Shown: positions 1 through 6,407 of the stretch, one piece after another
Layout: each line of letters starts with the position of its first letter
How positions within the stretch are numbered: position 1 is the first letter of the stretch
Position numbers and translations under genes: made by a program
The notes under the pieces: model-generated
The model's database searches: none
What the model was told of the DNA's origin: nothing
Seen by the model: only the letters and a program-made list of their open reading frames with translations
Assembly (NCBI GenBank): GCA_005791855.1
Contig: SXUH01000081.1
Span: 1 to 13,704, forward strand
DNA: 13,704 bases
Source of the DNA: Bdellovibrionales bacterium
GTDB lineage: Bacteria > Bdellovibrionota > Bacteriovoracia > Bacteriovoracales > Bacteriovoracaceae
Reading direction: 5' to 3'

Positions 1-675
1 CTCGAGGTCCTTCGAGCTCATGAAGTGGGCGCGCTTCTTTTCTTGCGTCAGGGGGCCGAGGTCGAGGGAGTACTCGAACCGGCAGGAATGGGCGCAGCCG
101 CCGCGGTTGGAGTCCCGGCCCTGGGTGAAGTTCGAGATCACGCAGTGACCGGAGTAGGCCATGCACATGGACCCGTGGACGAACATCTCGATCTCGACGC
201 CGGCCTCGCGTCGGATCGTTCCCGCTTCCTTGATGGAGACCTCCCGGCCCAGGACGATCCGGCTCGCGCCCATGGCCTTCCACAGCTTGGCGGCGTCCAC
301 GTTGAGGGTGGAGGCCTGGGTGGAGACGTGGATGGGGATCCGGGAGAGCTCGCGCACGGTCTTCACCACGCCGAGGTCGGAGACGATGACCGCGTCCACT
401 CCGATCTCCTCCAGGAAGCGGACGAAGTCCGGGAGCTCCTGGAGGTCCTTGTCGTGGAGGAAGGAGTTCAGGACCACGTAGACGTGGGCCCCGCGCTCGT
501 GGGCGAAGGCCACGCCCGTCCGGAGCTCATCCAGAGTGAAATTCTCGGCTGCTGTCCGCAGGCCGAACTTCTGCCCGCCGACGTAGACCGCGTTGGCGCC
601 GTAGAGCACGGCCACTTTCAGTTTATCCAGGCTGCCCGCGGGGGCGAGGATTTCCGGATGAAGAGCGAGCTTCAT
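1..675 (-). CDS. U32-family Fe-S protein, TrhP/YegQ-like (C-terminal half outside window)
   Basis: Reading right to left from ATG at 675-673, the first 225 residues are present and the frame is open to the window edge. It opens with an ILAPAGS segment and a GANAVYVGG strand typical of the U32 TIM-barrel. Residues 163-181 fit the U32 signature exactly: E-x-F-x2-G-S-M-C-x4-G-x-C-x-I-S. Cys171, Cys178, Cys194 and Cys198 are candidate [4Fe-4S] ligands. The order and spacing resemble E. coli YegQ/TrhP (about 450 residues), which helps form 5-hydroxyuridine at tRNA position 34. UbiU/UbiV and RlhA are relatives, so the substrate is not settled. The start is preceded by a GGAG ribosome site six bases upstream. 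The gene is divergent from the one at 762. Confidence 0.88.
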   Translation of the reverse strand, partial: MKLALHPEILAPAGSLDKLKVAVLYGANAVYVGGQKFGLRTAAENFTLDELRTGVAFAHERGAHVYVVLNSFLHDKDLQELPDFVRFLEEIGVDAVIVSDLGVVKTVRELSRIPIHVSTQASTLNVDAAKLWKAMGASRIVLGREVSIKEAGTIRREAGVEIEMFVHGSMCMAYSGHCVISNFTQGRDSNRGGCAHSCRFEYSLDLGPLTQEKKRAHFMSSKDLE

Positions 676-698
676 TTTTGTCTCCTGAGAACCCTCTG

Positions 699-727
699 TT
701 TACCAAAATTAAGACGTAAGTTAAACT
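699..727 (+). promoter_or_regulatory. Candidate sigma-70-type promoter for the SGNH-like/cNMP operon
   Basis: TTTACC (699-704) and TAAACT (722-727) each match four of six consensus bases and are separated by 17 bases. The predicted transcript would start near 734, leaving a leader of about 28 bases before the TTG at 762. The site lies in the AT-rich divergent gap between the U32 gene and this operon. Read by eye only. Confidence 0.35.
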
Positions 728-761
728 CTTGGGAGAAGAATAAGTTTTAAAAGGCAGTGGT

Positions 762-1883
762 TTGAAAAAAGTTCTCTCCGGGATCCTCGTTTCCATTCTC
801 GTCCTCATCGTAACCGGTGGATTTTTCATCTTGAACCGGTACCGGAAAAATCCCGAGCAGATCGTTCCCTATCCCTACGCCTTCACCCAGGCGGCGCCGG
901 GGGTGAAGCTCGAGGCCCCGATCCTCATCGTCGGCGATCGCATGGGAGACTACTTCGGCAAGTTCAAGTCCGAGCTCGCCTCGGTCATCTCCGCGGACCT
1001 GGAGAAGCCCATCAGGATCCAGTCCCTCGCCAGACCCGGCCAGGGCCTCCACCGCACCATCCACCAGCTGAAGTCCGTCACCCAGTGGCCCCAGATCCTG
1101 ATCTACCAGGGAGCGAGCGAGGAGTTCGCGGAGAACAAGTTCGAGTTCACGGAGATCCGGAAGATCGCCGCGAACTTCGGCCGCTTCAAGGACGAGCGGA
1201 TCGAGACCCTGCTCATCCTCTACCCGTGGCTCTCGCGGATCGTCTACGAGCCCGTGCGGCGGGTCCGGCTGGACCCGGAGCCCGTGGCCTTCGAAGCGGC
1301 TTCGGAGGAAGAGTTCCTCCAGCGCCTGGACACCGAACTCCTCCTCTTCGAGCAGCAGCTCACCGAGCTCGTGAACCTGAGCAAGAACCGCAACAGCCTG
1401 CTGGTCCTCACCACCACCCCCCTCAACCTGGACATCCCGCCGAAGAAGGTCTGCGAGTTCGCCACCAACACGGACGTCGAGACGGGGATCTACGAGGTCC
1501 GGGAGAAGATCAAGGCCAACGACGTGAAGGCCGCATACGCCCGCTCGCAGAAGCTCAGCCAGCTCTTCTCCGGCAACGCCCAGCTCTTCTTCATCCACGG
1601 CCAGATCGCCAAGCGCCTCGGGTACCTCGACGAAGCCAAGGCGATCCTCCGGAAGGCCACGGCCTTCGACTGCAAGGCCTGGCGGGCGACGGAGGTCCAG
1701 AACGCCATCATCCGAAAGGTGGCCGAAAAGCATCGAGTACTGCTCTTCGACTTCGCCCTGCTGGTGGAGAACGAGTGGACCCTGAACCAGACGTATTTTG
1801 ATGAGCTCCATCCGCAGAACCTGTATTATGATAAGGGGATGGAGCAGCTCGGACTGGTGATCAAGAGCATCTTGAAGCTGTAG
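762..1883 (+). CDS. Membrane-anchored SGNH/GDSL-hydrolase-like protein, apparently lacking the catalytic Ser
   Basis: The 373-residue product starts at TTG 762, seven bases after an AAGG ribosome site. Residues 4-24 form one hydrophobic segment after two Lys, so it is probably anchored by its N-terminus with the rest outside the membrane. Residues 53-61 (PILIVGDRM) sit where SGNH hydrolases carry block I GDS, but the Ser position is Arg60. Residues 115-122 (YQGASEEF) occupy the place of block III GxND without the Asn-Asp pair. Residues 347-352 (DELHPQ) look like the block V Asp-x-x-His end. A helical insert with TPR-like spacing covers about 250-305. I infer an SGNH fold with a degenerate active site. 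The fold call rests on motif order only. It is followed eight bases later by a cNMP-binding gene, so the two are probably cotranscribed. Confidence 0.6.
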   Translation: MKKVLSGILVSILVLIVTGGFFILNRYRKNPEQIVPYPYAFTQAAPGVKLEAPILIVGDRMGDYFGKFKSELASVISADLEKPIRIQSLARPGQGLHRTIHQLKSVTQWPQILIYQGASEEFAENKFEFTEIRKIAANFGRFKDERIETLLILYPWLSRIVYEPVRRVRLDPEPVAFEAASEEEFLQRLDTELLLFEQQLTELVNLSKNRNSLLVLTTTPLNLDIPPKKVCEFATNTDVETGIYEVREKIKANDVKAAYARSQKLSQLFSGNAQLFFIHGQIAKRLGYLDEAKAILRKATAFDCKAWRATEVQNAIIRKVAEKHRVLLFDFALLVENEWTLNQTYFDELHPQNLYYDKGMEQLGLVIKSILKL

Positions 1884-1891
1884 GAGCTTTT

Positions 1892-2329
1892 ATGAAGGAA
1901 TTCCAGATCGAATACAGGCCCAACGACGTCCTCTGCCGAGAGGGGGACCCGTCGGACAACATGTTCTACCTGAAGTCCGGCCGGCTCCTGGTCTGCGTCC
2001 TGAGCGGGACCGAGGTGAAGGCCATCGCCCGGATCGAGGCGGGCCAGTTCGTCGGCGAGCTCGCCTTCTTCGACGGGAAGCCGCGCTCGAGCAACGTCAT
2101 CGTCCTCGAGCGGAGTGTGATCGTCCCCCTCGGCAAGGAAGACCTCACCGAGCACCTTCCGAAATGGTTCATCGAGATCGGGAAGAACCTAACTAAAAAG
2201 ATCCGGCTGCTCGATCACATTCTTCAGGAAAGTAGGATTAGAAAGACTGTCCAAACAGACGACCAAACTCCTCTTTCAATCGATGAGCAAAGGAAGATCT
2301 ATTCGCTCTTAACCCATCAAAAAGATTAG
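1892..2329 (+). CDS. Stand-alone cyclic-nucleotide-binding (CRP-like) domain protein
   Basis: This 145-residue protein is essentially one cNMP-binding beta-barrel. Residues 11-35 match the domain's opening strands (LCREGDPSDNMFYLKSG). Residues 55-69 (GELAFFDGKPRSSNV) are the phosphate-binding cassette, with Gly-Glu and Arg-Ser at the positions that contact cyclic phosphate and ribose. No helix-turn-helix or enzyme domain follows, only about 45 charged, helical residues, so it is not a complete CRP/FNR regulator. It may be a sensor or adaptor acting through a partner. The AGGAG ribosome site at 1882-1886 overlaps the stop codon of the upstream gene, supporting an operon. The last 140 bases are much AT-richer than the rest. 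Ligand (cAMP, cGMP or another) cannot be told. Confidence 0.82.
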   Translation: MKEFQIEYRPNDVLCREGDPSDNMFYLKSGRLLVCVLSGTEVKAIARIEAGQFVGELAFFDGKPRSSNVIVLERSVIVPLGKEDLTEHLPKWFIEIGKNLTKKIRLLDHILQESRIRKTVQTDDQTPLSIDEQRKIYSLLTHQKD

Positions 2330-2343
2330 GTATTTTGGCCACC

Positions 2344-2371
2344 TTGACACTGCTTGTGGTAAACTAATGAT
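2344..2371 (+). promoter_or_regulatory. Possible sigma-70-type promoter in the gap after the cNMP gene
   Basis: A perfect TTGACA (2344-2349) is followed after 16 bases by AATGAT (2366-2371, four of six matches). It would add a constitutive start for the small lipoprotein gene, in addition to the better-matched sigma-54-like site downstream. The rest of the 154-base gap holds no ORF I can support. GCCTC/GAGGC arms at 2413-2424 form a short inverted repeat that might bind a regulator. Confidence 0.3.
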
Positions 2372-2434
2372 ACCCCTTGGGGCCAAATTATCTGCACCTT
2401 GTCACATAAATGGCCTCGAGAGGCGTTTATCCCT

Positions 2435-2450
2435 TGGCATGGTACTCGCA
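2435..2450 (+). promoter_or_regulatory. Sigma-54 (RpoN) -24/-12 promoter
   Basis: The bases TGGCATGGTACTCGCA match the sigma-54 consensus TGGCACG-N4-TTGCA at all but two defined positions. The invariant GG (2436-2437) and GC (2448-2449) are separated by the required ten bases, and the base before the element is also the favoured T. Transcription would start near 2461, about 23 bases upstream of the lipoprotein ATG and just before its AAGGAGG ribosome site. A sigma-54 promoter needs an AAA+ enhancer-binding protein; no such gene lies in the window. Confidence 0.6.
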
Positions 2451-2483
2451 ATGTTAGGAAGTAGGACAACAAGGAGGTTGCCA

Positions 2484-2636
2484 ATGAGACCACACTTTTT
2501 TATCGCCCTTATCGCTCTGGTTATGTCTGCCTGTGCATCGAAACAGAATGTTGTAGGTTCCCAGCAGTACCAGGATCAGCAGGAGCAGCAGGAGCAGTTC
2601 TCCCGGCTGGAAAACCAGGCTTCACGGATCCGCTAA
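2484..2636 (+). CDS. Small Gln-rich lipoprotein (50 residues)
   Basis: The start is ATG 2484 because a perfect AAGGAGG (2471-2477) lies six bases before it; the open frame extends further upstream without a ribosome site. Residues 1-16 are a short lipoprotein signal peptide (basic Arg, then FFIALIALVMSA) and Cys17 is the predicted lipidated residue. The lipobox M-S-A-C has Met where Leu is usual, so processing is likely but not certain. The mature part is only about 34 residues, very rich in Gln, Glu and Arg, and probably helical. I do not recognise a family; tiny lipoproteins of this kind resemble entericidin-like peptides in size only. The sigma-54-like promoter immediately upstream suggests conditional expression. 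It is monocistronic, with the speA promoter region beginning directly after its stop. Confidence 0.7.
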   Translation: MRPHFFIALIALVMSACASKQNVVGSQQYQDQQEQQEQFSRLENQASRIR

Positions 2637-2665
2637 AAAACTTACACTCTCTCCGGAAAACTGTT

Positions 2666-2693
2666 TTGTAACCCGTGATTTTTCCTTTATAGT
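2666..2693 (+). promoter_or_regulatory. Probable sigma-70-type promoter of speA
   Basis: TTGTAA (2666-2671) and TATAGT (2688-2693, five of six matches) are separated by 16 bases in an AT-rich gap. A second -10-like TATAAA at 2700-2705 could replace it. The leader would be about 33 bases and contains TCTCCGGAGGG, whose GGAGG is the ribosome site. AAAAC/GTTTT arms at 2657-2667 overlap the -35 and could mark an operator. Confidence 0.45.
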
Positions 2694-2732
2694 CGCAGGT
2701 ATAAAATAAATGTTCTCCGGAGGGATTTTGAG

Positions 2733-4688
2733 TTGAAAACACCACAACCGCAAACCAGATTCCACAACCTCGACGCCATCGACGACTGGTCCACCCAGCA
2801 CGCCGACGAGATCTACCAGATCAGTCGGTGGGGCGAGGGCTACTTCTCCGTGAACGACAAGGGTGACCTCTGCATCAACCCGACGCGGACGCAGAACGGG
2901 CCCGTGATCAACATGATGGAGATCGTCGAGGAGATGAAGAACAAGAACATCCCGTTCCCGACGGTGATCCGGTTCCACGACATCCTCCGCTCGCAGGTGG
3001 CCGTGCTCAACAAGACCTTCCGGGGCACCATCGAGGAGGCCAAGTTCACCGGCTCGTACTACGGCGTCTACCCGATCAAGGTGAACCAGATGCGGGAAGT
3101 GGTCGAGGAGATCGTCGACGCCGGTGGCCCCTACAACTACGGCCTCGAGGCCGGGTCCAAGCCGGAGCTCATGGCCGCGCTCGCGATGAACGTGAACCAG
3201 AACTCCCTCACCGTCGTGAACGGCTACAAGGACGTCGACCTCCTCCGCATGGCCCTCCTCGGGAACCAGCTGGGCCGGAAGGTCATCGTCGTCGTCGAGA
3301 AGTACTCCGAGCTCCTCGACCTGATGAAGCTCTCGGCCGAGGTCGGCGTGGAGCCGATGATCGGCCTGCGCGCCAAGATCTCCACCAAGTCCTCCGGGAA
3401 GTGGGCGAGCTCCGGCGGCGACTACGCCAAGTTCGGCCTGACCATCACGGAGATCCTCCAGGCGGTGAAGTACCTCAAGTCCCTCGACAAGGCCCACTGC
3501 CTGAAGCTCCTCCACTTCCACATCGGCTCCCAGATCCCGGACATCAAGACCATCAAGGACTCGATCTCCGAGGGCGCGCGCATCTACGCCAAGCTCTACA
3601 AGGAAGGGGCGAAGCTCGAGTTCTTCGACGTCGGCGGCGGGATCGGCGTGAACTACGACGGGACCCGGTCCAACTCCCCGTCCTCCATCAACTACACCAC
3701 CCAGGACTACGTCGCCGACGTGGTCTACATCCTCAAGCAGATCTGCGACATCGAGGACGTCCCGCACCCGAACATCGTCTCCGAGAGCGGCCGGGCCATC
3801 ACCGCCCACCACTCCTGCGTGATCACCAACGTCTTCGGGGCCCTCGAGATCGGCGCCGCGAACAACTTCAACACCGACAAGGCCATCAACGAGAACATCC
3901 TCGTGACCAACATGCGGGACCTCTCCACCGAGCTCACCGAGAAGAACTACCAGGAAGTCTACAACGACGCCCTGAAGCTCAAGGAGGAGTCGGTGTCGGC
4001 GTTCAAGTTCGGCATCCTCACCCTGGACGAGCGGGCGAAGCTCGAGACCCTCTACTGGAAGATCTGCCACCGGATCGTCGAGCACGCCTCGAAGGACGAG
4101 TACGCCCAGGACGAGATCATGGCCCTCAAGAGCCAGATGGCGTCCCAGTACATGTGCAACCTCTCCATCTTCCAGTCCGCCCCGGACACGTGGGCCATCG
4201 GCCAGATCCTCCCGGTGCTCCCGCTCCACAAGCTCCACGAGAAGCCGACGGAGCTGTGCACGCTGGTGGACATCACCTGCGACTCCGACGGCAAGCTCGA
4301 CACCTTCCTCTCGGCCGACGGCCCGACCAACACCGTTCCCCTGCACAAGCTCAAGGACGGCGAGGACTACTTCATCGGCCTCTTCATGACCGGCGCCTAC
4401 CAGGACATCATGGGGGATAACCACAACTGCTTCGGCCGGCTGAACGAAGTCCACATCTTCTGCGACGACGACGATCCGACGGACTTCTACATCGAGGAAG
4501 TGATCTACGGGAACCAGGCGAGCCAGGTCCTCTCGACCCTCCAGTACAACCCGGAGACCATGGCCCAGACCGTGAAGGCGCTGGTGGACACCCAGGTGAA
4601 GCGCGGGAAGATCAGGCCGCGGGAAGGGGTCGACCTGACGGACTTCTACGAGAGCTGCTTGAAGAGCTACACGTACCTCAAAAAATAA
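2733..4688 (+). CDS. speA: Biosynthetic arginine decarboxylase (PLP, fold III)
   Basis: The 651-residue product (E. coli SpeA has 658) converts arginine to agmatine and CO2, the first step of putrescine synthesis by the arginine route. Residues 109-119 (YYGVYPIKVNQ) hold the PLP-binding Lys116. HFHIGSQ at 261-267, the phosphate-binding glycine loop GGGIGVNYDG at 301-310, SESGRAI at 350-356 and TCDSDGK at 515-521 with catalytic Cys516 are all in place, so it should be active. No signal peptide: cytoplasmic. The start is TTG 2733, nine bases after GGAGG (2719-2723). Third codon positions are almost all C or G, stronger than in most neighbours, which suggests high expression. No other polyamine gene (speB, aguA) is nearby; the gene stands alone between its promoter and a strong terminator. 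Confidence 0.97.
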   Translation: MKTPQPQTRFHNLDAIDDWSTQHADEIYQISRWGEGYFSVNDKGDLCINPTRTQNGPVINMMEIVEEMKNKNIPFPTVIRFHDILRSQVAVLNKTFRGTIEEAKFTGSYYGVYPIKVNQMREVVEEIVDAGGPYNYGLEAGSKPELMAALAMNVNQNSLTVVNGYKDVDLLRMALLGNQLGRKVIVVVEKYSELLDLMKLSAEVGVEPMIGLRAKISTKSSGKWASSGGDYAKFGLTITEILQAVKYLKSLDKAHCLKLLHFHIGSQIPDIKTIKDSISEGARIYAKLYKEGAKLEFFDVGGGIGVNYDGTRSNSPSSINYTTQDYVADVVYILKQICDIEDVPHPNIVSESGRAITAHHSCVITNVFGALEIGAANNFNTDKAINENILVTNMRDLSTELTEKNYQEVYNDALKLKEESVSAFKFGILTLDERAKLETLYWKICHRIVEHASKDEYAQDEIMALKSQMASQYMCNLSIFQSAPDTWAIGQILPVLPLHKLHEKPTELCTLVDITCDSDGKLDTFLSADGPTNTVPLHKLKDGEDYFIGLFMTGAYQDIMGDNHNCFGRLNEVHIFCDDDDPTDFYIEEVIYGNQASQVLSTLQYNPETMAQTVKALVDTQVKRGKIRPREGVDLTDFYESCLKSYTYLKK

Positions 4689-4693
4689 GCACC

Positions 4694-4725
4694 GAGGGCC
4701 CGCGATCCGGGCCCTCTTTTTTTTT
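4694..4725 (+). terminator. Intrinsic terminator of speA
   Basis: GAGGGCCCG (4694-4702) and CGGGCCCTC (4708-4716) form a perfect 9-bp GC-rich stem with a 5-base loop, followed by nine T (4717-4725). It begins five bases after the speA stop. The T-tract ends exactly at the ATG of the next gene. Confidence 0.95.
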
Positions 4726-5103
4726 ATGCTCGACCACATCTCCTTCCCCTGCTCGAACCTCGACCGAACGATCGGCTTCTACGACGCCGTCCTGGGGGCC
4801 CTGGGCTACCGCCGGCTCTGGACGACCCAGAGGGCCGCCGGGTGGGGAACCACAGGGGTCGACGAAAGGTTCGCGGTTAAGCTCCAGGTGGAGGCCGTTC
4901 CTCCGGGCAGTGGGTTCCACCTCGCCTTCACGGCCCCCGCTAGAGAGGCGGTGCGAGTGTTCCATCAACGGGCACTCGCGCAGGGTGGCCGAGACAACGG
5001 TGCTCCCGGTCTGCGGCCCGCCTACGGGCCAGACTACTTTGCAGCGTTCGTGTACGACCCGGACGGGCACGCCGTCGAAGCCGTGTGCCACTCCCCGAGC
5101 TAG
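4726..5103 (+). CDS. VOC/glyoxalase-fold protein (metal-dependent lyase or dioxygenase-like)
   Basis: This 125-residue protein has the opening (MLDHISFPCSNLDRTIGFYD) and ending (YFAAFVYDPDGHAVEAV) of the vicinal-oxygen-chelate superfamily, with two beta-alpha-beta-beta-beta units. His4, His65 and Glu118 are candidate metal ligands. Many stand-alone members of this kind are called glyoxalase/bleomycin-resistance-like; the substrate cannot be predicted. The start is fixed by homology: the conserved strand begins at residue 2. It has no ribosome site, because the nine bases before ATG are the T-tract of the speA terminator and the GC-rich hairpin lies before that. Codon use (CGA, GTG, GCA, GGT) is looser than in speA, which may mean recent acquisition or low expression. 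It converges on the minus-strand gene ending at 5113. Confidence 0.82.
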   Translation: MLDHISFPCSNLDRTIGFYDAVLGALGYRRLWTTQRAAGWGTTGVDERFAVKLQVEAVPPGSGFHLAFTAPAREAVRVFHQRALAQGGRDNGAPGLRPAYGPDYFAAFVYDPDGHAVEAVCHSPS

Positions 5104-5104
5104 G

Positions 5105-5125
5105 GCCCCGTACTAGATCCGGGGC
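5105..5125. terminator. Short hairpin between convergent genes
   Basis: GCCCCG (5105-5110) and CGGGGC (5120-5125) form a 6-bp stem around a 9-base loop, between the VOC stop and the end of the minus-strand gene, overlapping that gene's last codons. No T-tract follows on either strand, so it is at best a weak or factor-assisted terminator. Confidence 0.35.
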
Positions 5126-5433
5126 GCGCAGTTCTTCGCGAGGATCTTGTCCGTGGACACGTCGTAGACGAAGGCCGCGAGCTGGGTTTCGTAGTACGCT
5201 TCCTGCCAGAGGAAGGTCACCTCGAGCTTGGATCCTCCCGCGCTCTTCACCGACACCAGGGATTTCACCGCGGCGCTGAGCTCGGCTTCCCCGCCGCAGG
5301 CGTAGACCACTGCCTGGGCCGCGTTCCGGATCACCTGCTTCTGGGCCCGGGAGAGCTCCACGTGGTAGATGCGGTTCTGGGCGTCGGCGGCGCTCGAGAG
5401 TGAGAGTGCGGCCACGAGTGCGATGTGCTTCAT
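5113..5433 (-). CDS. Small exported protein of unknown function
   Basis: The 106-residue product has a clear Sec signal peptide: Lys2, a hydrophobic stretch (IALVAALSLSSA) and a likely cleavage after Ala18 (ADA-QN). The mature protein of about 88 residues begins with a strand-like segment, then a helix (SRAQKQVIRNAAQAVVYACGG). Two Cys (46 and 102) could form a disulfide outside the cytoplasm. The start ATG at 5433-5431 has CCGGAGG six bases upstream, a convincing ribosome site. I do not recognise a family. It lies 83 bases downstream of the YihY gene on the same strand and may be its own unit. Confidence 0.7.
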   Translation of the reverse strand: MKHIALVAALSLSSAADAQNRIYHVELSRAQKQVIRNAAQAVVYACGGEAELSAAVKSLVSVKSAGGSKLEVTFLWQEAYYETQLAAFVYDVSTDKILAKNCAPRI

Positions 5434-5460
5434 AGAGGTCCTCCGGGTTAGTTTCCCCGT

Positions 5461-5490
5461 TGGATAGCGGAGTTCACTCTCCCTTGTCAG
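5461..5490 (-). promoter_or_regulatory. Weak candidate promoter for the small exported protein
   Basis: On the minus strand CTGACA (5490-5485) and TATCCA (5466-5461) are 18 bases apart, giving five and three consensus matches. They lie in the 83-base gap after the YihY gene. No good terminator for the upstream operon is visible there, so read-through is equally possible. Confidence 0.25.
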
Positions 5491-5516
5491 CGCTTTGAAA
5501 AAATTACATCGAAATT

Positions 5517-6407
5517 TCAGGCGCCGCCGACGTTCGGGCTGCCCCAGCGCTGGAGCGTCTCCACGCCCCTCTTCCGCAGGTAGAGGAAGACCTCGACGCT
5601 CAGGAAGACGATGAAGGCCGAGTAGTAGGACCAGGTGAGGAAGACGAGGAGCGTGCCCGTGGCCCCGTAGATCGAGTCGGCGGCGACCCCCTTGAGGTAG
5701 GAGGCCAGGAGGAAGTTCCCGAGGAAGAAGAAGGTCGAGGTCAGGACGGCGATCTTCAGGGCCTCGAAGGGCGGCGGCTTGCGGCTCGGGGCGAAGTAGT
5801 GGATGCCGGTGAACATCCCGATGTAGACGAGGAAGTTCATGAGGACGACGAGGACGCGGTAGAAGACGTTCTCATTGGTGCCGGGGCCGAAGAGGAACTC
5901 CACGATGGCCGCGAGGGAGACGGAGAAGATGAAGAAGACCCCGGCCATGATCACCACGAACATGGCGAAGAGCCGCTCCTTCACGGTCGCCCAGACCCCG
6001 CGGAAGAGGTGCGGGTTGTAGTAGCCGTAGATCACGTCGAAGGAGTAGCGCATCTGCAGGAACACGAGGGACGCGGTCCAGAGGAGGACGACGACCCCGA
6101 CCATCCCGGAGATGGAGCCGACGTTGATCCCCTCGTTGACGTTGTCGAAGATGAGCACGAACATCTTCCCCACCTCCGGGGAGATCGAGTTGGCCTGCAT
6201 GGTGATCTGCTCCTGCACGTTCTGGCCCAGGAAGGCGGCCACGCCGAGGAGGATCATGAGGAACGGCGCGATGGCGAGCGCGGAGTAGTAGGAGATCGAC
6301 GAGGAGAGGAGGAAGAGGTTGTGCTCGGAGATCTTGGAGACGAGGGTCGTGAACCGTTTAGTCAGGCTTGCTTCGAGACCCTTTTTGATCAGTTCCATTC
6401 TCTTCAC
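5517..6407 (-). CDS. YihY/BrkB (UPF0761) family inner-membrane protein
   Basis: The 296-residue product has about six hydrophobic helices, near residues 36-60, 97-118, 144-170, 183-206, 217-238 and 247-275. SISYYSALAIAPFL at 37-50 and YGATGTLLVFLTWSYYSAF at 247-265 are the two conserved blocks of the YihY/BrkB family, and the length is usual. Members were once miscalled ribonuclease BN; their true role is unclear, with transport or envelope functions proposed. Start: GTG 6407 as given, or ATG at 6398, three codons later; neither has a strong ribosome site. Either start lies inside the end of the carbonic-anhydrase-like gene, an overlap of 50 or 41 bases, so translation is probably coupled to it. 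Confidence 0.9.
   Translation of the reverse strand: MKRMELIKKGLEASLTKRFTTLVSKISEHNLFLLSSSISYYSALAIAPFLMILLGVAAFLGQNVQEQITMQANSISPEVGKMFVLIFDNVNEGINVGSISGMVGVVVLLWTASLVFLQMRYSFDVIYGYYNPHLFRGVWATVKERLFAMFVVIMAGVFFIFSVSLAAIVEFLFGPGTNENVFYRVLVVLMNFLVYIGMFTGIHYFAPSRKPPPFEALKIAVLTSTFFFLGNFLLASYLKGVAADSIYGATGTLLVFLTWSYYSAFIVFLSVEVFLYLRKRGVETLQRWGSPNVGGA

Noticed and set aside
25..750. Plus-strand open frame opposite the U32 gene
   Set aside because: The minus strand encodes an intact U32 signature with four Cys; the plus-strand frame has no family resemblance and no ribosome site.
2367..2483. Upstream ATG extending the small lipoprotein by 39 residues
   Set aside because: It would bury the signal peptide and read through the sigma-54-like promoter; the perfect AAGGAGG sits before ATG 2484.
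2622..4739. A 705-residue open frame antisense to speA
   Set aside because: speA is certain from its motifs. The opposite frame stays open because speA uses almost only C/G-ending codons, and its product is a low-complexity string of Val, Leu, Asp, Gly, Glu and His. The same applies to the other long antisense frames over the gene at 762, the ROK gene, the PhoD-like gene and the SrkA gene.
5517..6407. Ribonuclease BN annotation for the YihY/BrkB protein
   Set aside because: That name came from an early error; the protein is a multi-helix membrane protein without nuclease motifs, and true RNase BN is the RNase Z homologue ElaC.
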